Positions 23,302-31,331 of a DNA stretch of 51,362 bases are shown in pieces. The first letter of the stretch is position 1. Each line of letters begins with the position of its first letter. Source of the stretch: Nocardia sp. (GTDB lineage Bacteria; Actinomycetota; Actinomycetes; Mycobacteriales; Mycobacteriaceae); NCBI RefSeq assembly GCF_025465275.1, contig NZ_JAODNK010000098.1, positions 1-51,362 of the forward strand, written 5' to 3'. Both the position numbers and the translations under genes were made by a program. The notes under the pieces are model-generated. The model made no database searches. It saw only the letters and a list, made by a program, of their open reading frames with translations, and was not told the origin of the DNA.

Positions 23302-23385
23302 GCCGAGTTGGCGGAATAGGCAGACGCGACGGTCTCAAAAACCGTTGTCCGAAAGGACGTGTGGGTTCGATTCCCACACTCGGCA
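23302..23385 (+). tRNA. tRNA-Leu (CAA anticodon)
   Basis: An 84-nt class II tRNA. Acceptor arms GCCGAGT and ACTCGGC pair fully. The anticodon stem ACGGT/ACCGT holds loop CTCAAAA with anticodon CAA. A variable arm (TGTCCGAAAGGACG) and T arm GGTTCGATTCC follow. The discriminator is A with CC then G, so the CCA tail is not complete. The decayed integrase starts 44 nt beyond its 3' end, so this is the probable attachment site of a lost island. Confidence 0.96.
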
Positions 23386-23428
23386 CCGAGTGGCGGGCTT
23401 GATCGGTGATCATGCCCGCCTTTCTGAT

Positions 23429-23822
23429 TCATCCGGCCCGCAGTTGGCCCGCAGCAGCTCCCGCTCCGGCTTCCGTTCCGGCGGCCACAGGGTCTAGATC
23501 GTCTGGGAACAGATGCCCGTACAGGTCGAGGGTCAGCGTCGCCGTCTTGTGCCCAACATCCGTTGCACCACTTCGATATTCGCTCCGGCACTGATCGCGA
23601 ACGATGCCGCGGTAATGCCGACACCCTTGTGGTACAACATCTTTCAATTCGGAAGCCCTGGCCGCCTCATTGAAGACTCAACGGGACTCGGGCGAGGTCA
23701 GGTAGCTGCCCATGCGATTTGCAAACACCAGGGCGTCGAGATCGCGGCCGTCCAGGAGCACGCCGAGGACGGCCTGCCATTCGCACTCGCCGGGTACGTC
23801 GAGCAGGCGATGGAGCGCGCTT
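23429..23822 (-). pseudogene. Tyrosine integrase, C-terminal remnant
   Basis: Read on the reverse strand, the pieces join into the end of a phage-type tyrosine recombinase: RDLDALVFANRMGSYLTSPE, then a TGA stop at 23683-23681, VFNEAARASELKDVVP and CRH, then an extra base near 23614 shifts to TAASFAISAGANIEVVQRML, and a missing base near 23552 returns to GHKTATLTLDLYGHLFPDDL. The catalytic Arg-His box (normally HDLRH) is corrupted, while the final G-H and Tyr remain. At least one nonsense and two frameshift changes make it inactive. The N-terminal half is missing; the next gene's stop lies at 23823. Confidence 0.85.
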
Positions 23823-24749
23823 TCAGGGATCGACCTTCGCTACGTCCTGCGATGTCAGAATTGCGATCTCGGCGGGAGAGGCATCGGGAAACATCTGACG
23901 GATCGCGATCAGGCTCAGCATTCGGTCGCGAGTCTGGCCGACGGGCAGCATCGATGCGGCCTCTTTGGCGGCCTTCGTTCGCTTGGCGGTCTCGACGGCC
24001 TTGTCCAGCCGCGCGAGGTTGTCGTGCACCACCGTGTCGAGGTCTCCGGCGCGCTTGTAGAACATCGCCGATATCGCCGTGGGGAGTGCACCGCAGATTG
24101 TCGTGAAGATCGCGACATCTCGACTGCCGAAGAGAGCGATGGCGGCGGCAGCCAGGAGCACGCAGATACCGAGGAGACCGGAGACCAGGTATGTCCAAAA
24201 ATAGATCCCGCTTTGACTTTTAGCACTCTCGATGTGGTCGAAGTACTGGCGCACTTGCAAGTTATCGACATTCGACGGCGTGCGGCGATCCGGATTGTGC
24301 GCCCGAGTGGGAGGGGCCGCTTTGATCTGACCCGGGACGGAACCGGGGGTTTTGGTTCGCGACGGTAGAAATCGGCGGCCACTGGACGGCGGCGGTGCAT
24401 AGGCAGTGGGCGGCGGTGATGCGTAGACCGGGGGCCCCGGCAGTGTCCGGACAGGAGTTTCAGGCTGTTGGGGCGCAGGCGACCGGTGGTCATGGGGGCT
24501 GAGCCATTGCGGGATTGGCAGTTGTCCGGATCCCGCAGCGAGATCAGGGTCCGGCGTGGGCCTGCGAGCCCGCAGCGAACGACCGTCGAACTCCTCGGCC
24601 TCGACAATCACCTGCGCCAACTCCCCGGCGTGCTTCAGCGCCGACTGCTGACGAGTTGCTCTGGACAGAGTCACCCCGATAACACCGGCCGCGGCCGAAA
24701 TGACGGCCGCGCTGAACACAGTCGCAGAGACGACCGTCTCGAAGCTCAT
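23823..24749 (-). CDS. Membrane protein with TRADD-N-associated 2TM-like region
   Basis: A 308-residue protein. A hydrophobic N-terminal helix (residues 5-27) is followed by a long Pro-rich disordered linker (about 65-160), then two adjacent membrane helices at 183-206 and 211-231 in the pattern SGIYFWTYLVSGLLGICVLL ... PTAISAMFYKRAGDLDTVVH. This resembles the two-helix domain found beside TRADD-N domains in bacterial conflict proteins. The soluble C-terminus (LDKAVETAKRTKAAKEAASM) is helical. Function is unknown; a membrane-linked defence role is inference. It lies next to the integrase remnant and reads away from two other odd genes. Confidence 0.55.
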   Translation of the reverse strand: MSFETVVSATVFSAAVISAAAGVIGVTLSRATRQQSALKHAGELAQVIVEAEEFDGRSLRARRPTPDPDLAAGSGQLPIPQWLSPHDHRSPAPQQPETPVRTLPGPPVYASPPPTAYAPPPSSGRRFLPSRTKTPGSVPGQIKAAPPTRAHNPDRRTPSNVDNLQVRQYFDHIESAKSQSGIYFWTYLVSGLLGICVLLAAAAIALFGSRDVAIFTTICGALPTAISAMFYKRAGDLDTVVHDNLARLDKAVETAKRTKAAKEAASMLPVGQTRDRMLSLIAIRQMFPDASPAEIAILTSQDVAKVDP

Positions 24750-24932
24750 GAGGCATGATGCACCGCAGCCGGTGAATCGTCAATCGCGGGGCCCGAAAGT
24801 GGCTGTAAGCGCAGTCAATTGGCGCCGCATGCAGAGCGGTGGCCGTGCCCGAGTCCGGCTCAGCAGGATTCGGGCAGTGTGAATTGCCCTGCGGTGCAGG
24901 ATCATCCAGTCATGCAGAAGTCGGTTGCCGTC
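24750..24932. other. Intergenic gap without recognisable features
   Basis: No gene, clear hairpin or repeat was seen in these 183 nt. Confidence 0.5.
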
Positions 24933-25466
24933 TCAGGAATAGTCCGCGAGCGAGGGCGGGGTGTCGGTTATTCCGCAGCTGCGCAGATCCGAGGCGGTGA
25001 AGGTGTCGTCGGCTCGGGGGCCCAGGAGGATGCGTAGTAGGTCCTCGAGGAGGTCTAGGTGGGCCTCCTTGGAGAGGTTCAGGAGTTTGTCGATTCGGGT
25101 CGAGGCCAGGACGACACGCTTGCCCGGGTCGCCTGCGGCTTCCAATGAGCGCAGCAGCAGGCCCGCTTCGGGATGGCCGGGGGTGCGGAGGGCCAGGCAG
25201 GACAGGACCGTGCTCTTGAAGTGCATGAACAGCACTGTGCCGCGCGGGATTTCGACCATGTTCTTCATGTTCAGCTCGAGGCCGAACAACTCCTCCAGGG
25301 CACCCAGGAGGCGTTCGCGGTGGATGCGGAGGGCGGCGTTGTAGGCGGAATTCTCCTGGTGGTAACCGCCGATCGGGTCGGACCAATTCGCTTGCGCGAG
25401 AACGTAGGTCTCGGCAAAATCTCGCAGGCTGTATGTGCGCGGGGTGGCGGCGGTAGCGGAGCTCAC
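24933..25466 (-). CDS. Unrecognised 177-residue protein
   Basis: I do not recognise this protein. It starts MSSATAATPRTYSLRDFAET and contains WSDPIGGYHQENSAYNAALR, VEIPRGTVLFMHFKSTVLSC, DPGKRVVLASTRIDKLLNLS and the end GITDTPPSLADYS. It is soluble and mostly helical, with no signal peptide. The start is GTG 25466, since TACCCT lies exactly 7 nt upstream; longer readings run into unlikely Arg-rich sequence. It lies 80 nt downstream of the SUKH-like gene, so the two could form an operon or be separately expressed. Confidence 0.6.
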   Translation of the reverse strand: MSSATAATPRTYSLRDFAETYVLAQANWSDPIGGYHQENSAYNAALRIHRERLLGALEELFGLELNMKNMVEIPRGTVLFMHFKSTVLSCLALRTPGHPEAGLLLRSLEAAGDPGKRVVLASTRIDKLLNLSKEAHLDLLEDLLRILLGPRADDTFTASDLRSCGITDTPPSLADYS

Positions 25467-25473
25467 GTACCGG

Positions 25474-25479
25474 AGGGTA
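25474..25479 (-). promoter_or_regulatory. -10 box of the 177-residue protein gene
   Basis: TACCCT (25479-25474) fits TANNNT and is 7 nt from GTG 25466. Confidence 0.5.
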
Positions 25480-25546
25480 GCCAGCCGATGGGCCCCGCCG
25501 CACGCCAATGGCGCGACTGTCGATCGAACCGGGCGAACCGGAACGA

Positions 25547-26134
25547 TTATGCGAGGTCGTTGTCCTGCAGGAAGCGGAACCAGCCCGCGGGGTCGGTCAG
25601 ATCGGCGGCACTGACGAATTCGCCGTAGCGCGGGCCGATCATGCACTCGTCGAAGAAGGTCAGCAGATCCGGCGCGATGATGCGGGTGGTGTCCACTTCG
25701 CCGGGTCGCGAGAACTGATGGTCGGCGAACATGACCTCGCCGGTGATGAGACTGACCAGGAACTTGTCGTCGGCGACCGATCCGACCGCGAGCCAATGCT
25801 CGTCATCGCGATGCGCCCAGCCGTGCGGGTCCATGATCTCGCCCTTGTCGAAGGCCTGGAACAGGCTGATACGTCCCGACTTCGGATGTGCCGTGATCCG
25901 GTACAGCTCCACCATGGCGCGGGGCAGGGTCAGCTCGTCGAGCCCTGCCCGCGCTTCGACCGGCAGATGCCCGGAGGCGAAGTAGTACTCCATCGTCCGG
26001 CGATAGCCCGCCAGCTGTTCCGCATTGTCCAGTTCGACGCCGGGCGGGAATTCGGCCCGGAGGTAGCGGCCACGCGACAGCACGGACCGCAGCCGATCCA
26101 CCTTCTCGGAAACCTCTACGAGGAGCGCACTCAC
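25547..26134 (-). CDS. SUKH (SMI1/KNR4)-like protein
   Basis: A 195-residue soluble protein. The core MDPHGWAHRDDEHWLAVGSV followed by KFLVSLITGEVMFADHQF and PDLLTFFDECMIGPRYGEFV follows the strand-helix pattern of SUKH domains, which often neutralise polymorphic toxins; the W-L-x-x-G and G-x-V-x-x-x-D positions are the best signs. The match is by eye and moderate. GTG 26134 is chosen because TAGTGT lies 7 nt upstream; GTG 26200 would add 22 residues with no promoter support. No toxin gene is adjacent, so if it is an immunity protein it is now an orphan. Confidence 0.45.
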   Translation of the reverse strand: MSALLVEVSEKVDRLRSVLSRGRYLRAEFPPGVELDNAEQLAGYRRTMEYYFASGHLPVEARAGLDELTLPRAMVELYRITAHPKSGRISLFQAFDKGEIMDPHGWAHRDDEHWLAVGSVADDKFLVSLITGEVMFADHQFSRPGEVDTTRIIAPDLLTFFDECMIGPRYGEFVSAADLTDPAGWFRFLQDNDLA

Positions 26135-26141
26135 CGGCACG

Positions 26142-26147
26142 ACACTA
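26142..26147 (-). promoter_or_regulatory. -10 box of the SUKH-like gene
   Basis: TAGTGT (26147-26142) fits TANNNT and is 7 nt from GTG 26134. Confidence 0.5.
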
Positions 26148-26293
26148 CGGACCAGCCGGCGGGCGGCGCAGCGTAGGGCACTCGCGGGGGCGGGGTTCAC
26201 GACATGCGGGAATGGCCGTCGAACCGGATAAGCAGGATAATTCGTATAACCGCACAGGCCGAGTACACGGCCGCGGCGATGTGGAGGTCCCGC

Positions 26294-26845
26294 ATGCGGG
26301 TCAACAGGGTGACGGCAGATCTATCCGAGTATCCGGATCTGGTCGTCATACTGCTCGGGATGCGGGTGCACAGACCGCGCGGAATCCTCCGGCTGATCGG
26401 CGTGGGCCCGAAGTTGTATCGCTCACATAAGGACCGCCCCGACGGGTTGCTCTCGCACGAGGACGTGGTGTGGTCGCTGTTCCCGCCGCACTGGGGCGCC
26501 CGGCAGTACTGGCGGGATCTGGAGAGCCTCGAACGCTGGACCCGCTCCGAACCGCACCGGATCTGGTGGCAGGAGTTCCTGAAGAACTCCGGCGGCACCG
26601 GCTTCTGGCACGAGGCGTATTTCGCCCGCGGCGGGATCGATTCGGTCTACGACGATATGGCTCCGGTGGCCGGACTGACCCGATTCGCACCGACGGTGCC
26701 TGCGCGCGGGCGGTTGTTCTCCACGCGCCAGCGGGTGCGCGGGGCAGCACCGGAGGTGGCCTCGGTGGTTGCGGAGAGCTCGTATTACGAACAGCAGGCG
26801 ACCGACATTCAGCGACCGGATGAATTTCCCGGTCGAACCGTGTGA
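26294..26845 (+). CDS. DUF4188 domain protein
   Basis: A 183-residue protein matching the DUF4188 family: VNRVTADLSEYPDLVVILLG, WSLFPPHWGARQYWRDLESL, WTRSEPHRIWWQEFLKNSGG and TGFWHEAYFARGGIDSVYDD. The conserved His and Trp residues (GFWHEAYF) suggest a heme- or small-molecule-binding barrel of the dimeric alpha/beta-barrel type, but the function is unproved. ATG 26294 has GGAGG 6 nt upstream (26283-26287), far better than the ATG at 26204. It is divergent from the SUKH-like gene. Confidence 0.82.
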   Translation: MRVNRVTADLSEYPDLVVILLGMRVHRPRGILRLIGVGPKLYRSHKDRPDGLLSHEDVVWSLFPPHWGARQYWRDLESLERWTRSEPHRIWWQEFLKNSGGTGFWHEAYFARGGIDSVYDDMAPVAGLTRFAPTVPARGRLFSTRQRVRGAAPEVASVVAESSYYEQQATDIQRPDEFPGRTV

Positions 26846-26884
26846 CAAACCCTTCCAGGCATTTTCGTAACCGAATCGTGAGCA

Positions 26885-26890
26885 TAGGTT
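26885..26890 (+). promoter_or_regulatory. -10 box of the phosphatase gene
   Basis: TAGGTT fits TANNNT and is 6 nt before ATG 26897, so the mRNA is probably leaderless. Confidence 0.55.
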
Positions 26891-26896
26891 GGGCGA

Positions 26897-27571
26897 ATGC
26901 ATGTGCTCTTCGTGTGCAGCGGAAACGTTTGCAGGTCTGTCATTGCCGAGCGCCTCACGCTGGCGGTGGCCGCCGAACACGGGCTACAGGAGCTATCCGC
27001 CGAAAGCGCGGGCGTGCGGGCACTGGTCGGCTTCCCGGCGGAACCGCTTGCCGCGCAAACGATTGCCGGACTCGGCGGCGACGCCAGTGATTTCAAGGCC
27101 CGCCGGCTGAAACCGGAGATGGTGCATCGCGCCGATCTGGTACTCACCATGACCGAGAAGATTCGCGATCAGGTGCGGGAGCAGACGCCCGAGGCCCTCG
27201 CGCGCACCTTCACGCTGCTGGAGGCGTACCGGATCGCGAAGGTCAGCGGTGCGCGCACGGTGGTCGGACTGCATGCCGCACGCGACGATCTCGCCTATGT
27301 GGGGCGCGAGAACATCTCGGACCCGGTCGGTCTCAAGGCTCAGCAGTTCTGTGAGGTCGGCGATCGCATTGCCGAGGCCCTGGTGCCGCTGCTGCTGGCC
27401 CTGCACGCGCATCAGCATCCGGAAGCCACCATCCAGCCCCGCGCCGGCGCCACGACCACCGGTGCGACGCGCCCGGCGCTACTCGTACTGCCCGGCGGAC
27501 GCGTCGATACGGGCGAATTGCCCAAGCGGTCAGTCGAACCCATCCGCCACGCGGCGGAATCTGCCGGGTAG
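26897..27571 (+). CDS. Low-molecular-weight protein-tyrosine-phosphatase family protein
   Basis: A 224-residue enzyme. The P-loop C7-SGNVC-R13-S14 at the extreme N-terminus is the C-x5-R-S signature, and NISDPVGL supplies the D-P general acid. The class also contains arsenate reductases and cell-wall phosphatases (Wzb-like), so the substrate is open. The core ends near residue 175; the last 50 residues (Thr-Ala-Gly-rich, ending HAAESAG) are an extension beyond the usual 150-170. It has its own leaderless promoter. Confidence 0.86.
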   Translation: MHVLFVCSGNVCRSVIAERLTLAVAAEHGLQELSAESAGVRALVGFPAEPLAAQTIAGLGGDASDFKARRLKPEMVHRADLVLTMTEKIRDQVREQTPEALARTFTLLEAYRIAKVSGARTVVGLHAARDDLAYVGRENISDPVGLKAQQFCEVGDRIAEALVPLLLALHAHQHPEATIQPRAGATTTGATRPALLVLPGGRVDTGELPKRSVEPIRHAAESAG

Positions 27572-27742
27572 GAGCACATTCCGCGATCTCGGTACCCCTT
27601 TACCTATTCCACTTCTGCGTAACCAGGATTACGCTGGACCCAGCGTGTCAATACACCTGTCTGCCCGCTAAGTCCGGTAAGGGATTACACTTCCGCGCGG
27701 AACACCACCGCCGGTGGTTCGACACAGGAACAGGACTCAGAC

Positions 27743-28144
27743 ATGCCGAAGCGAATTTCGGATGTTTCGCTCCATGTTTACGTGACACCGCAGACCCTCC
27801 ACCGCGTCACCGAAACGGTGTGCCGCGTCGTGGATGAGTACGTGGACGATCGCGACATCTTCGCCTGGCGCTTCACCCTTCCGGTGGAGTGCGACGATCC
27901 CACCCATACGGTCCTCGAAACCCAGTGGCGCCTGGACAATCCCGACGCCGACCCGGGTGAGCGCCGCACCTACGAGATAGCACTGAGCCTGGTCGGTGAT
28001 TCGCGCCAGCTCACCAAGGCCGGTATCGCACGGCTGGAACAGCGGCTCGTCCTCGGCCTGTCCGCCGACGAGCCGATCCCCTACATCGTGCACGCACTGC
28101 AGCGCGAGAACTTCGAGCTGGAAGAGAACCGCGAACTCATCTGA
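27743..28144 (+). CDS. Conserved hypothetical protein, 133 residues
   Basis: I do not recognise the family. The protein is small, soluble and acidic: MPKRISDVSLHVYVTPQTLH, ETVCRVVDEYVDDRDIFAWR, GERRTYEIALSLVGDSRQLT and a helical end ERLVLG-like LEQRLVLGLSADEPIP. No signal peptide or membrane segment is visible. The start has ACAGGA about 11 nt upstream. A U-tailed terminator follows at 28168. It stands alone between the phosphatase and tesB. Confidence 0.75.
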   Translation: MPKRISDVSLHVYVTPQTLHRVTETVCRVVDEYVDDRDIFAWRFTLPVECDDPTHTVLETQWRLDNPDADPGERRTYEIALSLVGDSRQLTKAGIARLEQRLVLGLSADEPIPYIVHALQRENFELEENRELI

Positions 28145-28167
28145 GTCGCGCGGACCTGCAAGACAAG

Positions 28168-28201
28168 TCAGGCCGCACCCAGGTGGGTACGGCCTGATTT
28201 T
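28168..28201. terminator. Rho-independent terminator with T tail
   Basis: TCAGGCCG (28168-28175) and CGGCCTGA (28190-28197), with ACCC/GGGT extending the stem, are followed by TTTT (28198-28201). It ends the 27743-28144 gene and may also serve the convergent tesB. Confidence 0.85.
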
Positions 28202-28217
28202 CGCGTGCTGGGCTCAG

Positions 28218-29129
28218 CTATCCCCGCGGCGGGAAGTGGCGAATCACGCCCTCCTGCACCGTGGTCGCGAGCAGTTCCCCGCCGCGCGCGTAGAAGTGCC
28301 CGCGGGCCAGGCCGCGCGACCCGGCGGCAACCGGCGACTCGGTGGCGTACAGCGCCCACTCGTCGAACCGGAACGGCCGATGGAACCAGATGGAGTGATT
28401 GACCGTGGCCGCGATGATGCGGTCCAGACCCCAGGACAGCCCGTGCGTGGTGATGATCGAATCGAGCACCGTGGTGTCCGACGAATACGCCAGCGCCGCA
28501 ACGTGGATCAGCGGATCGTCCGGCAGCCGCCCGTCGGCGCGCATCCACACCCGATTGTGATTGAGCTTCTCCCCCGTGCCCTTGAGGATCCAGGCCGGAT
28601 CGTTCGTGTACCGCATATCGATGGGATGCGGGGCCTTCACGAACATTTCGAGCTTATCCTCCAGCCCGGCGAAGGACTCCTCCACGCGCGGAAGGGTTTC
28701 CGGGTCCGCGACATCGGGCAGCGGGGTGCCGTGTTCGAGACCTTTGCCCGAGTCCTGGAAAGCCGCCAGCATGACGAACAATTCCTGCTCGTCCTGGACG
28801 GCCGTCACCGTGCGATTGGCGAACGAGCGCCCGTCGCGATGCCGATCGACGTGGTATTCGATCGGCTTCTTGGGGTCGCCGCCGCGCACGAAGTGCGCAT
28901 TGACGGCGTGTACCGGGCGACCGGGTCCCACCGTGCGCCCGGCGGCGATGATCGCCTGCGAAACCAGCTGACCGCCGAACGTCCGGCTCCACACCTTCGA
29001 GGGGTGCTGACCGATGAAGATGTCCGGCCCGTGCTCCTCGAGATCGAGCAGTTCGAGCAGTACTTGCAGATCAGCCGACGGGCCCGATTGTTCCGAGCCC
29101 GAAACAGCTTCGCCTAGCGATGCACTCAC
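28218..29129 (-). CDS. tesB: Acyl-CoA thioesterase II
   Basis: A 303-residue double-hotdog thioesterase that hydrolyses acyl-CoA to free acid and CoA. Repeat 1 carries FGGQLVSQAIIAAGRTV and RSFANRTVTAVQDEQELFVM; repeat 2 carries LAYSSDTTVLDSIITTHGLS, which should hold the catalytic Asp, and HSIWFHRPFRFDEWALYATE. TTVQEGVIR supplies the conserved Gln. The GTG start at 29129 directly abuts the pyk stop, so it is the second gene of a pyk-tesB operon as in M. tuberculosis (Rv1617-Rv1618). Confidence 0.93.
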   Translation of the reverse strand: MSASLGEAVSGSEQSGPSADLQVLLELLDLEEHGPDIFIGQHPSKVWSRTFGGQLVSQAIIAAGRTVGPGRPVHAVNAHFVRGGDPKKPIEYHVDRHRDGRSFANRTVTAVQDEQELFVMLAAFQDSGKGLEHGTPLPDVADPETLPRVEESFAGLEDKLEMFVKAPHPIDMRYTNDPAWILKGTGEKLNHNRVWMRADGRLPDDPLIHVAALAYSSDTTVLDSIITTHGLSWGLDRIIAATVNHSIWFHRPFRFDEWALYATESPVAAGSRGLARGHFYARGGELLATTVQEGVIRHFPPRG

Positions 29130-30551
29130 CTAGTGGTCCTCCTCGCCGATCCGGTGGACGTGAATCATATTGGTGGAACCCACGGTACCCGGCGGGGACC
29201 CGGCCACGATGACGACAAGATCGCCCTTCTTGTACCGGCCGATCGACAGCAGGGCGGTATCGACCTGGTGAATCATCTCGTCGGTGGTACCCACCGGCGG
29301 CACGATGAAGGTTTCGGTGCCCCAGGTCAGGGCCAGCTGATTGCGGATCACCGGATTCGGTGTGAAGGCCAGCAGCGGCAGCGGGGTGTGCAGGCGGGCC
29401 AGGCGGCGCACGGTATCGCCGGACTGTGTAAAGGCCACCAGCGCTTTGGCATTGAGCCGCTCGCCGATATCGCGGGCCGCGTAGGAGATGACGCCCCGCT
29501 TGGTGCGCGGCACGTGAGTCAGCGGCGGCACCCGGGTGGAGGATTCGGACTCCACCGCGTGCACGATGCGGGCCATGGTGCGCACGGTCTCGATCGGGTA
29601 GTCACCGACGGAGGTCTCGCCCGAGAGCATGACCGCGTCCGCGCCGTCGAGCACCGCATTGGCGACGTCGGAGGCCTCGGCGCGGGTGGGCCGCGAGTTG
29701 GTGATCATGGACTCCAGCATCTGGGTCGCCACGATCACCGGCTTGGCGTTCTCCCGGGCCATCTGGATGGCCCGCTTCTGCACCAGCGGCACCTGCTCGA
29801 GCGGCAGCTCCACACCGAGGTCACCACGCGCCACCATGATGGCGTCGAAGGCCAGCACGATGGCCTCCAAATTGTCGATGGCCTCAGGCTTTTCGAGCTT
29901 GCCGATGATCGGCACCCGGCGGCCGACCCGATCCATGATCTCGTGCACCAGCTCCACGTCGGACGGGGAGCGCACGAAGGACAGCGCGATGAAGTCGACG
30001 CCGAGGTTCAGCGCGAATTCGAGGTCCTCGATGTCCTTTTCGGACAGCGCCGGCACCGAGACGTCCATGCCGGGCAGTGAGACGCCCTTGTTGTTGGAGA
30101 CGGGGCCGCCCTCGGTGACCCGGCAGACCACATCGTGGCCGTCGACGCGTTCGACCGTCAGGCCGATCTTGCCGTCGTCGACGAGCAGGCGGTCGCCGGC
30201 CTTGGCGTCCTCGGCGAGTTGCTTGTAGGTGGTGGAGACACGGTCGTGGGTTCCTACGATGTCTTCGACGGTGATACGTATTTCTTCACCGGTCGCCCAG
30301 ACGGTCTTGTTCTCGATGAATCGGCCCAGTCGAATCTTCGGTCCCTGCAGATCGGCGAGAATGCCGACCGTGCGGCCGAGTAGATCGCTTGCTTGGCGTA
30401 CCTTTTTGTAATTCTCGGCATGGTCGGAGTGTTCGCCATGGCTGAAATTCAGCCGCGCCACATCCATACCACTCTCGACGAGTTCACGAATTCGGTCCTC
30501 CGACGACACCGCCGGGCCCATTGTGCACACAATCTTCGTTCGTCGCATCAC
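29130..30551 (-). CDS. pyk: Pyruvate kinase
   Basis: A 473-residue glycolytic enzyme converting phosphoenolpyruvate and ADP to pyruvate and ATP. Landmarks are RRTKIVCTMGPAVSS, MDVARLNFSHG, the active-site helix IMVARGDLGVELPLEQVP, KPVIVATQMLESMI and the C-terminal HVHRIGE. Allosteric-domain residues (KALVAFTQSGDTVRRLARLH) are complete. GTG 30551 is chosen because TAGGGT lies 7 nt upstream and the start then aligns with the mycobacterial M-T-R-R-G-K-I-V-C; ATG 30548 is the alternative. It is followed directly by tesB. Confidence 0.96.
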   Translation of the reverse strand: MMRRTKIVCTMGPAVSSEDRIRELVESGMDVARLNFSHGEHSDHAENYKKVRQASDLLGRTVGILADLQGPKIRLGRFIENKTVWATGEEIRITVEDIVGTHDRVSTTYKQLAEDAKAGDRLLVDDGKIGLTVERVDGHDVVCRVTEGGPVSNNKGVSLPGMDVSVPALSEKDIEDLEFALNLGVDFIALSFVRSPSDVELVHEIMDRVGRRVPIIGKLEKPEAIDNLEAIVLAFDAIMVARGDLGVELPLEQVPLVQKRAIQMARENAKPVIVATQMLESMITNSRPTRAEASDVANAVLDGADAVMLSGETSVGDYPIETVRTMARIVHAVESESSTRVPPLTHVPRTKRGVISYAARDIGERLNAKALVAFTQSGDTVRRLARLHTPLPLLAFTPNPVIRNQLALTWGTETFIVPPVGTTDEMIHQVDTALLSIGRYKKGDLVVIVAGSPPGTVGSTNMIHVHRIGEEDH

Positions 30552-30558
30552 ATCATCA

Positions 30559-30564
30559 ACCCTA
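30559..30564 (-). promoter_or_regulatory. -10 box of pyk
   Basis: TAGGGT (30564-30559) fits TANNNT and is 7 nt from GTG 30551. Confidence 0.55.
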
Positions 30565-30582
30565 GACCTGCGCTCATCGTCC

Positions 30583-30636
30583 CGCTGACCGGGCACGCGA
30601 AGTTTGCCGAACGTTCCAGCTAACTGCCGGTCAGCG
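30583..30636 (-). terminator. Inverted repeat at the end of the amino acid permease gene
   Basis: CGCTGACCGG (30583-30592) and CCGGTCAGCG (30627-30636) are perfect 10-bp arms with a 34-nt loop. The right arm covers the permease stop at 30631-30633. It may isolate the permease transcript from pyk. Confidence 0.5.
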
Positions 30637-31299
30637 CGCTACATGGCGGGCGAGCCGGGTCTCCAAGCGGGTTTGGCCGAAGCCCAGGAACAGGCATATT
30701 ACCCAGTAGTAGAGCGCCGCAACGCCGTAGAGCGCGAAGAAGTCGAAGGTCGGCGCGGCGGCCAGTTGCGCCGTGCGCAACAACTCGGTGACCAGAATCG
30801 TGGACGCCAGCGAGGTGTCCTTCACCAACGAGATCAGGGTGTTCGACAGCGGCGGCACGGCAATGCGCGAGGCCTGCGGAAGGATGATCAAACGCAACGC
30901 CTGCGAATAGGTCATACCAACCGCATAGGACGCCTCCCACTGCCCGTGCGCCACCGAAAGAATGGCGGCGCGAATGATCTCCGCGGCATACCCGCCCACA
31001 TTGAGGCTGAAGGCGATGACCGCCGCCGGGAACGGGTCGATGAGGATATGGAACTGCGGCAGCGCGTAGAAGATGATGAACAGCTGGACAAGCAGCGGCG
31101 TACCCCGAATGACCGAAATGTAGAAGCGGGCCGCCGCGGACAGCAGCCGCATCTTCGACATCCGGGCCAGCGCCACGAACAGCGCCAGCACCAGACCGAT
31201 CACGAAACTGACGGCGGTCAGCGGCAGCGTCTGCTTGAGGGTGGCCTCCAGCATCGGCCACAGGTTCTGCCGGATCAGCGCCCAGGTGGCAGGATCCAT
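30631..31299 (-). CDS. Polar amino acid ABC transporter, permease
   Basis: A 222-residue HisM/GlnP-type permease with about five hydrophobic segments. FYISVIRGTPLLVQLFIIFY and NVGGYAAEIIRAAILSV are family motifs. The EAA loop reads EASYAVGMTYSQALRLIILP. It is of the compact class seen with cystine or cysteine importers, but the ligand is not fixed. The start at 31299 has GAGGGCG upstream. The binding protein precedes it and no ATPase follows; pyk comes next instead. Confidence 0.92.
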   Translation of the reverse strand: MDPATWALIRQNLWPMLEATLKQTLPLTAVSFVIGLVLALFVALARMSKMRLLSAAARFYISVIRGTPLLVQLFIIFYALPQFHILIDPFPAAVIAFSLNVGGYAAEIIRAAILSVAHGQWEASYAVGMTYSQALRLIILPQASRIAVPPLSNTLISLVKDTSLASTILVTELLRTAQLAAAPTFDFFALYGVAALYYWVICLFLGFGQTRLETRLARHVAR

Positions 31300-31331
31300 G
31301 GTCGGTTCGCCCTCGAATCTCCCAGTGGCCC

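Noticed and set aside
23429..23647. Intact small gene ending in an integrase C-terminus
   Set aside because: The integrase match continues in other frames upstream, so this is one piece of a broken gene.
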